Below, one piece after another: positions 42,775 to 48,617 of a DNA stretch of 48,617 nt (within the stretch, counting starts at the first letter, position 1; every line of letters starts with the position of its first letter). Made by a program: the position numbers and the translations under genes. The stretch spans positions 1 to 48,617 of the forward strand of contig URQO01000008.1 of assembly GCA_900550135.1 (NCBI GenBank), written 5' to 3'. Source of the stretch: an uncultured Eubacterium sp. Lineage in GTDB: Bacteria > Bacillota > Clostridia > Lachnospirales > Lachnospiraceae. A model generated the notes under the pieces. The model saw nothing but the letters and a program-made list of their open reading frames with translations, had not been told where the DNA came from and did not search any database.

Positions 42775-42849
42775 AAACCTGATTTGTAAAGGTGCATACT
42801 TTACAATATTAAATCAGACTGAAAAATATACGAAAGGAGTACTTATATC

Positions 42850-43302
42850 ATGAGACACGATTTGGATCATATTGATGAGCAGATTATCAAATTATTACAC
42901 GACAATGCCCGCATCCCCCTAAAATCAGTTGCGAGCCAGGTATTCTTATCATCACCTGCTGTATCGGCACGTATTGAACGTTTAGAGCAGGCAGGAATTA
43001 TTACAGGATACACTGCTAAAATCAATCCGGCAGAGCTTGGTTATCACATCAAGGCATTTATCAATTTGGAGGTTAATCCTGATCAGAAAAAGGACTTTTA
43101 TCCTTATATTAAAAGTTGCAACAATGTTGTTGAATGCAACTGCGTTACCGGTGATTATGCAATGCTTATTGAAGTAATGTTTAAAAGTACTGAGGAGCTG
43201 GACCATTTTATCGGAGAGCTTCAAACATTTGGCAGTACAAAAACTCAGATAGTTTTCTCTACATCAGTAGAGCATCGTGGCATTCCAATGTCAGATGACT
43301 AG
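42850..43302 (+). CDS. Lrp/AsnC family transcriptional regulator
   Basis: The 150-residue protein has an N-terminal winged helix-turn-helix (LDHIDEQIIKLLHDNARIPL, then SSPAVSARIERLEQAGIITG) and a C-terminal RAM effector-binding domain (IKAFINLEVNP, VVECNCVTGDYAMLIEV). Members sense amino acids or similar metabolites and act as dimers or octamers. It is divergent from the pyrophosphatase gene, a possible target. The RBS is GAAAGGAG. Confidence 0.93.
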   Translation: MRHDLDHIDEQIIKLLHDNARIPLKSVASQVFLSSPAVSARIERLEQAGIITGYTAKINPAELGYHIKAFINLEVNPDQKKDFYPYIKSCNNVVECNCVTGDYAMLIEVMFKSTEELDHFIGELQTFGSTKTQIVFSTSVEHRGIPMSDD

Positions 43303-43318
43303 AATATTTTTGATTTTT

Positions 43319-43349
43319 ACGGGATGCGTTTTTAACTCATCCCGTTTTT
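43319..43349 (+). terminator. Terminator of the Lrp gene
   Basis: ACGGGATG pairs with CATCCCGT across an 11-nt loop, followed by TTTTC. Confidence 0.88.
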
Positions 43350-43446
43350 CTATTTTTTATTTTCTTCATATTATAAAATATGGAAATTTGAATTTTTTAT
43401 AGAATGTTTTTATTTGGCATAGCATTTTTTTTACAAGGAGGCTTTT

Positions 43447-44619
43447 ATGAACTATGATAAAGAATTTAGATATATGTTGCATCTTTTAAAATGTGCAGTA
43501 ACTGATACTGAGCCTGAACTTCCTCCTGCACATGTTGACTGGAATATCCTTTATTTGGTTGCCATAAAGCACAGAATTGTATCCACTACATATTATGGTA
43601 TAGTCAAACTGCCTAAAAAAATCATTAGTGAACTTCCCCAGTTTGCTGCATATCGGTTTTTATACAAGCAAAATCTTGTAACTGATGCCAACAGAGTTTA
43701 TGAAATTGATCGCATTAGTAATGCACTTGAAAATAACAATATAGACTTTATTTTGCTAAAAGGCAGTGTGATTAAATATCTCTATCCTGACACTTCCATG
43801 CGAAACATGTCTGATATTGATATTTTGTACCGTAATGCTACATCAGATGACCTTGATAAAATATTTGAAAAACTGGGATTTAATGTAGAAAAAAAAGATG
43901 CCAAAGATACTACCTATCTTAATTCTACAACAAAGATTGCCGTGGAAATGCAGCCAAAACTGGTAGATGCCGGATTTAAAACGTGGTACCAGTATTATGA
44001 AAATATCTGGGATAAGTGTACTTCAAAAAATCATCAGTACAAAATGACAAATGAAGATTTCTATATTTATCATATTGTCCATATGGCAAAACATTTCAAA
44101 AATGGTGGTATTGGTCTTATTCATATACTTGATTTGTTTGTCATCCGTCAGAATATGAAAGATTTGGATATGGAATATATCAACAGCCAATTGGACTTTC
44201 TTGGATTAAAAAAATATAAAAATACAATGGAAATGATTTCTGACAATTGGTTCGGTGACGGAAGTTTGTGCACACTTTCTGATGAACAGATTACACTTCT
44301 TACCAGTTATATCCTTTCCGGTGGTGCTTTTGGCATAAAGAAAAATCAGGAAGCAACACTTATTGTTAATCGTGGTGGGAACAAATTTTCTCTGCTTCGT
44401 AAGATTTTCCCTAACAAAACTACTATGGTAAATTATTACGGGCGATTTTTAGGCAAGCATATTTATTTGCTTCCTCTTTATTGGATCAGATTAAATTTTC
44501 AACGACTGATTCATTTTGATAACGATACAAAAAAGGCTATGGAGCAGATAAACTCCATAGACCAAAATTATCTTAATAAGGTTGAAAAAGTTTTGGACAT
44601 ATGTGGGCTAAAAGACTAA
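43447..44619 (+). CDS. Nucleotidyltransferase-fold family protein (NTP_transf_5 type)
   Basis: The 390-residue protein carries the nucleotidyltransferase-like core of this family: IDFILLKGSVIKYLYPD and the metal-site pattern MSDIDILY, followed by helical regions with YHIVHMAKHFKNGGIGLIHI. Members are frequent in surface-polysaccharide and other secondary gene clusters; their substrate is unknown. The RBS is AAGGAGG. Its 3' end overlaps the convergent VanZ-like gene by 47 bp. Confidence 0.82.
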   Translation: MNYDKEFRYMLHLLKCAVTDTEPELPPAHVDWNILYLVAIKHRIVSTTYYGIVKLPKKIISELPQFAAYRFLYKQNLVTDANRVYEIDRISNALENNNIDFILLKGSVIKYLYPDTSMRNMSDIDILYRNATSDDLDKIFEKLGFNVEKKDAKDTTYLNSTTKIAVEMQPKLVDAGFKTWYQYYENIWDKCTSKNHQYKMTNEDFYIYHIVHMAKHFKNGGIGLIHILDLFVIRQNMKDLDMEYINSQLDFLGLKKYKNTMEMISDNWFGDGSLCTLSDEQITLLTSYILSGGAFGIKKNQEATLIVNRGGNKFSLLRKIFPNKTTMVNYYGRFLGKHIYLLPLYWIRLNFQRLIHFDNDTKKAMEQINSIDQNYLNKVEKVLDICGLKD

Positions 44620-45061
44620 AGCAGCCCACTCCTATAACAGTGGAAAGTCCGTTTAATATAACATCATCAATATCCATCTGGCCTAAGCCTGTTGCATATT
44701 GTAAAGTTTCAATTATGGCAGAAAGAAAAATTCCTGCCATAATTGTTTTTATAATTCTTTTCTTTTTTAAAAGGATAGGAAGTAACATTCCAAATGGAAT
44801 AAATGCCACAATGTTACAAATCAGATTTTTTCCAAACCAGTCATTTATTATTTCCATTCTGTTAATATAAAAAAGTGTTGTTTTAAAAGGAACCAGCTGT
44901 GGCTCCATTCTCACTATTTTATGATTTTCCATTGCCGCTTTTATTGAATTTATACCCAAAGAAGTAGGAAGTTTCAATACCAATACAAGTATCAAAGCTA
45001 CCATATACACTATAAATAATACTGTGGCAATTTGCCTTACATATTTATTCATGTTTTTCAT
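44573..45061 (-). CDS. VanZ-like membrane protein
   Basis: The 162-residue protein has about four membrane helices and the VanZ-family pattern ICNIVAFIPFGMLLPILLKK, then IIETLQYATGLGQMDIDDVI. VanZ proteins modestly affect glycopeptide resistance by unknown means, and many sit in envelope-polysaccharide loci, as here. The ATG overlaps the end of the BY-kinase gene by 17 bp, and no own RBS is visible, so translation is probably coupled. An ATG three codons later is an alternative start. Confidence 0.86.
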   Translation of the reverse strand: MKNMNKYVRQIATVLFIVYMVALILVLVLKLPTSLGINSIKAAMENHKIVRMEPQLVPFKTTLFYINRMEIINDWFGKNLICNIVAFIPFGMLLPILLKKKRIIKTIMAGIFLSAIIETLQYATGLGQMDIDDVILNGLSTVIGVGCFSLLAHICPKLFQPY

Positions 45062-46682
45062 TTGTATACAGTTCTCTCTCCTTTTCCAAAGCCTTCTTCT
45101 GCTCTTCAGTTGTCTCTAAGGAAATCTTCGTTGAAACACTACGTCCCTTGTTTCTAAACTCTTTGTCAGAAACTTCATCATAAGAACCATAGGCTTCACC
45201 GTAACCACCATAGTCACCGTAACCGTAGCCGTTTTTGCCATAACCGTACTTTCCATAATAACGACTGCCATAACCTTTGTGATAGCCATAACCATAATGC
45301 TTACCATACCCATATGAAAGATTCAATTTTCCTGCTGTTCCATTTAAAACACATCCCGCAATTGGTATCCTTGTATATGAAAACTCCTGAATAGTGTCGA
45401 TAATTTTATTTACCTTTGCATAATCTTCTTTCACAACATATATAACAGCATCACTGTATTTTGCCAAAACGGCTGCATCACTCAATTCGCTGCATGGTGG
45501 TGAGTCAATGATAACATAATCTACCACATCCCGGCTTTCTTCTATAAAGTGCTTCATATTTTCTGAATTGAGACACTCTATGGCATCCTTTGAAGGCTCA
45601 CTAGGTGCAAGCATCAGTACACGTGTACCTTCAATATTTACAATTACCTGACTGCTTTTTATCTTCTTATCCAAAAAGTCATCCATCTTAAACTTATTGA
45701 TATCCTGGTCAACCATCTTATGCATTGAAGGATCACGCAAATCTCCATCAATCAGCATAACCTTCTTTTGACTTCTTGATAATGAATATGCAAGATTTAG
45801 GGCAACTGAACTTTTTCCTTCTCCATCAAGGGTACTTGTAACCAGAATAACCTTATAGTTATTTTTTGCAAATTCCTTTTCACATCTTGAATTGATGGAA
45901 CGCATTGCCTCTAGGTATCTAAATCCAACCTCTTTGTTTAAAACTGAACAGTTCTTTAACTTAACACCTTTTCTGTTAAGATTTACTCCCGGTAAAGCTC
46001 CAAGGTATGGTACACTAAGATATTTTTCAACATCTTCTTTGTTTTTAATGGTCTTTACAAAGAACGCATATGCAACACTAGGCAAAATACCAATAAACAT
46101 ACCAATAATAATAAACATCATAATGTTCTTAAAAGGCTGGTATGGATTGGTTGGAGCCTCAGGCAACACCGGTTCTTCCAGCACATCCAATTTTGTGTCC
46201 CCAATAACAAACTCTGCCACACTGTTGTAATTTTTCATTACTGACTGTACTACCTTATATGACATCTGTGGGTCATCACCTGATGCCACAATGCTTAAAA
46301 TGTTTGTATCCGGCACGGCAGAAATCGTAATAGTTGCAGGCATATAGTCAATACCTAAATCATCTTTAATAATTTCATAAAATACTTCGTTGTTAATTAA
46401 GTAATTGAAACTAACACTTAATATAGAAGCAAGTTCTTTGTTGTTGGTATATGATTTGTCCGCTGCGCCGTCATACTGTGGAGCTGTTATAGAAAAGGTC
46501 GCTCTTGTTTCATACATTGGAGAATAACTTTTTTTATAACTTCTATAGCCTATAAATCCCATAATTACCATCATGATAACCATAATAAACCACAGTTTCT
46601 TGAAGGCTTTTATAAAACTTGCCATAATCTGAGCAAGGTTGATGGGTTCTTTCTCTGTAACTTCTGAATTTGTGTTACTCAT
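45045..46682 (-). CDS. Wzz-BY-kinase fusion with Tyr-rich tail (CpsC-CpsD type)
   Basis: This is a polysaccharide co-polymerase fused to a bacterial tyrosine kinase that controls chain length and export of surface polysaccharide. The 545 residues show a first membrane helix (about 30-50), an extracytoplasmic Wzz region, a Pro-rich second helix (PTNPYQPFKNIMMF), then the kinase with Walker A TSTLDGEGKSS, Walker A' LIDGDLRDP and Walker B YVIIDSPPCSELSD. A tail with about 18 Tyr (GYGKHYGYGYHKGYG and on) is the expected autophosphorylation cluster. Its ATG overlaps the previous gene by 8 bp. Confidence 0.93.
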   Translation of the reverse strand: MSNTNSEVTEKEPINLAQIMASFIKAFKKLWFIMVIMMVIMGFIGYRSYKKSYSPMYETRATFSITAPQYDGAADKSYTNNKELASILSVSFNYLINNEVFYEIIKDDLGIDYMPATITISAVPDTNILSIVASGDDPQMSYKVVQSVMKNYNSVAEFVIGDTKLDVLEEPVLPEAPTNPYQPFKNIMMFIIIGMFIGILPSVAYAFFVKTIKNKEDVEKYLSVPYLGALPGVNLNRKGVKLKNCSVLNKEVGFRYLEAMRSINSRCEKEFAKNNYKVILVTSTLDGEGKSSVALNLAYSLSRSQKKVMLIDGDLRDPSMHKMVDQDINKFKMDDFLDKKIKSSQVIVNIEGTRVLMLAPSEPSKDAIECLNSENMKHFIEESRDVVDYVIIDSPPCSELSDAAVLAKYSDAVIYVVKEDYAKVNKIIDTIQEFSYTRIPIAGCVLNGTAGKLNLSYGYGKHYGYGYHKGYGSRYYGKYGYGKNGYGYGDYGGYGEAYGSYDEVSDKEFRNKGRSVSTKISLETTEEQKKALEKERELYTNEKHE

Positions 46683-48081
46683 AAATTTCCACCTCCCTTT
46701 CCTCTAATGTGTTAAATACACTTTTTTTGTCTTTTATTTTTAATACCTTATAGTCATTTAAAATACATCCTAAGAACTTGCAGTTTGCATCATTCATTAT
46801 ATTGATGCAGTTCTTAATGTCCTTCTCATAGGAAAAGTCCTGTCTGACAACAAGTAAAGAATAATCTACATTATCTACCAAAGCCTCTGTATCTGATACC
46901 ATGGACATTGGTGGAGTATCAATGATTACATAATCAGCCATTTTCTTACATTTTCTAATAAGGTCCTTCATGGCTCCTGACTTCATAAATTCATATGTAC
47001 CAGCATGCCCCTTTGTAGACATAATAAGATCAACACCAACGCTGTCGTGATAAAGTACCTGATCAAGTCCACAATCACCCTGAAGCAATTTGATCATGTC
47101 AACCACATCTGCAGTAGGAATGTCCAACATTTTGTACATAGCAGGTTTTCGCATATCTGCATCAATGATGATAACTTTTTTGCCTTCCTTTGCCAGAGAT
47201 AAAGCGATGTTCATGGCTACTGTAGACTTTCCTTCATTTTCACATACGCTGGAAATCAATATTGAATTCATCTTCGGATTTCTCTCATGTTCGTATTCAA
47301 TTTTGATTCTTATTGTATTAAATGCCTCAATAAACTTTGTTGTAATAATAGGGCTTGTAATCAGCAGTGCTTTTACACTTTGAACAATCTTCGCCTTTAC
47401 AGTTCTATTTTTATTTTCATGATATATGGTTCCAATAAGATTTGTGTCAAGCTGGTCCTCAACTGCTGCCTCTGTCTTGATAGTTCTACGAAAAATACTT
47501 ATCGCTGAAAGGGCAAGTATTGCCAACAGTCCACAAATGCCACCAACTATTAATGATTTATTTCTTGGCATAAGTGCATTGTCTGCGTGAGTTGCCACTG
47601 ATGGTGCTTCTAATGTTTCAAAAACAGCATCGGATGTAAGATATTCTGACAAATCAGAATAATTGTTCATAATAGAATCTATTGTTTTAAATGACACAAT
47701 AGGATCTCCTGATGTTGCCGAAATTTTCATTAAATTAGTTTCTTCAATTAATGAAATATTTGCTGACACTCCATAGTTTGACAAATGCAAATCTTTTTTG
47801 ATTTTATTAGTCATAATATCTGAATTCATCAGATTTTGGAAAATAGTTACAACATTGTTTGCAAACACCTTATTGGTATACACATAACCGGTGTTCTGCT
47901 TTGGTGTAACAACATATATTCCTGTACTAGTGTATGTTGGCTCATAAGTGTTGCTGATGTATGCGTGAGTACCCATAACGCCCATTGCCGCAACCATAAC
48001 TATAATCCACCAGCTACGGATTAAATCTTTTGCAAGACTAAATAAATCTATGTTTCTTAAATTGATAATCTTACTGTTCAT
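46675..48081 (-). CDS. Second Wzz-BY-kinase fusion lacking the Tyr cluster
   Basis: The 468-residue paralogue of its neighbour has helices near 22-42 and 175-195, Wzz region between, and kinase motifs SSVCENEGKSTVAMN, IIIDADMRKPAM and YVIIDTPPMSMVSD. The C terminus is short (LEEREVEIYE) with a single Tyr instead of a cluster. It may pair with the Tyr-rich kinase or phosphorylate it. Its GGAGGAG ribosome binding site lies inside the last codons of the upstream gene. Confidence 0.92.
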   Translation of the reverse strand: MNSKIINLRNIDLFSLAKDLIRSWWIIVMVAAMGVMGTHAYISNTYEPTYTSTGIYVVTPKQNTGYVYTNKVFANNVVTIFQNLMNSDIMTNKIKKDLHLSNYGVSANISLIEETNLMKISATSGDPIVSFKTIDSIMNNYSDLSEYLTSDAVFETLEAPSVATHADNALMPRNKSLIVGGICGLLAILALSAISIFRRTIKTEAAVEDQLDTNLIGTIYHENKNRTVKAKIVQSVKALLITSPIITTKFIEAFNTIRIKIEYEHERNPKMNSILISSVCENEGKSTVAMNIALSLAKEGKKVIIIDADMRKPAMYKMLDIPTADVVDMIKLLQGDCGLDQVLYHDSVGVDLIMSTKGHAGTYEFMKSGAMKDLIRKCKKMADYVIIDTPPMSMVSDTEALVDNVDYSLLVVRQDFSYEKDIKNCINIMNDANCKFLGCILNDYKVLKIKDKKSVFNTLEEREVEIYE

Positions 48082-48082
48082 T

Positions 48083-48617
48083 CTACTCCTCCACCATCAC
48101 CGTCAGATAAGCAGATCCTGTATTGTCCTCTTTATCTTTAACTGTATATTCTACCTGATAGCAGCCTGCTTTTTTTGTTATAACAGATGAACTTGCTACC
48201 TTTATGCTACTATCTGAAAGTGATTTTCCATCACTGTCTTTTGCTGATATTATATAATCCTTTGGATTAAACTTTGCTCCAACTTTTATATACACAATAT
48301 TCTTCTTTAAAGTAATAGTTGGGCAAAGATTATTTTCCTGCTCTATTGTAGCAATAGCCTTCAATGTCACTGTGTCACCCAGACTGTTTGTAACCTGAGC
48401 TGTAATGGCATACTGACCTGTCATTGTGGTAGACACGTCTCTTGATAAAATCTTTACCTTATTGCTAATGTCGCCATCAACTACATCTGTAGCTCCTATT
48501 TTACTTTTTACATCTGTGTCAGAACCAATAGTAAAGCAAAGTGGTTCTTTCAGTACAAAATGTGGTTTTCTGTAGTCAGTAAATTGTACTTTCCTTGTAG
48601 CTTTAGTTACTACTCCC
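48083..48617 (-). CDS. Exported Ig-like protein of the polysaccharide locus, 5' end beyond the window
   Basis: The frame stays open to the right edge, so the gene is partial. I read the reverse strand from 48616 without a stop: the visible 177 residues include a DUF5011-like Ig domain (ATDVVDGDISNKVKIL, TGQYAITAQVTNSLGDTV) and a second similar one (KKAGCYQVEYTVKDKEDNTG). The GTG at 48434-48436 sits inside the domain and is not a sensible start. It ends 1 bp before the downstream BY-kinase gene, so they share an operon. Function unknown; probably surface-exposed. Confidence 0.75.
   Translation of the reverse strand, partial: GVVTKATRKVQFTDYRKPHFVLKEPLCFTIGSDTDVKSKIGATDVVDGDISNKVKILSRDVSTTMTGQYAITAQVTNSLGDTVTLKAIATIEQENNLCPTITLKKNIVYIKVGAKFNPKDYIISAKDSDGKSLSDSSIKVASSSVITKKAGCYQVEYTVKDKEDNTGSAYLTVMVEE

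Noticed and set aside
48083..48436. Complete 117-codon gene starting at GTG
   Set aside because: The same frame stays open to the right edge, and the GTG falls within an Ig domain, so this is the end of a longer gene.

Overview
The window looks like a chromosomal segment of an AT-rich, Gram-positive, spore-forming anaerobe, most likely a Lachnospiraceae-type Clostridia. This rests on the sporulation cluster (spoVT, HU, rqcP, yabP, yabQ, divIC, spoIIE, tilS), strong AGGAGG-type ribosome binding sites, and large secreted multi-module carbohydrate-active proteins. A membrane pyrophosphatase with K+-dependent signatures and many AT-rich sigma-A promoters fit the same picture. No rRNA, tRNA, CRISPR array, intact transposase or phage gene was seen. 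The genus is inferred only.

Layout. (1) 1-4766, minus strand: rqcP - yabP - yabQ - divIC - spoIIE - tilS, the classic order found near ftsH in Firmicutes. spoIIE is preceded by a textbook Spo0A/sigma-A promoter. tilS runs off the left edge. (2) 4911-19008, minus strand: a block of secreted glycan-degrading proteins. It holds a GH5 enzyme with three crystallin/trefoil units, a 2458-residue multi-CBM protein without a recognised catalytic domain, a 65-residue peptide, and a second GH5 enzyme. The block sits between HU and rqcP, genes that are usually neighbours, so it looks like an insertion into the sporulation/housekeeping cluster. The GH5 sequences resemble exo-beta-1,3-glucanases, so beta-glucan is the likeliest substrate. 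(3) 19185-20302: HU and spoVT, the latter with a near-perfect sigma-G promoter. (4) 20349-25113: a secreted CAP-domain protein with zinc-ribbon-like repeats, an M18 aminopeptidase and a TauE/SafE permease whose 3' end has been tandemly duplicated. (5) 25118-35601, mostly DNA repair and nucleic-acid genes on the minus strand: a UvrD-like helicase, an HD hydrolase, a Lon-like ATPase without protease domain, an AlkD-like protein, SbcC and SbcD. SbcD is translationally coupled to argF. (6) 35666-40112: a CmpB-type membrane protein, a LysM-GH18 spore-cortex/germination hydrolase, a compact structured non-coding element, and a secreted Thr/Pro-repeat protein. (7) 40291-43349: a K+-dependent membrane pyrophosphatase divergent from an Lrp/AsnC regulator. 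(8) 43447 to the right edge: a surface-polysaccharide locus with an uncharacterised nucleotidyltransferase, a VanZ-like protein, two tandem Wzz/BY-kinase fusions and the end of an Ig-like exported protein.

Most interesting points: the glycanase island splitting the spoVT-HU / rqcP-yabP cluster; a C-terminal module of about 230-290 residues shared by two of its proteins; the 148-nt triple-hairpin element at 38084-38231; the Lon-like ATPase with Asn in place of the Walker B Asp; and the sporulation promoters that can be read directly from the sequence.
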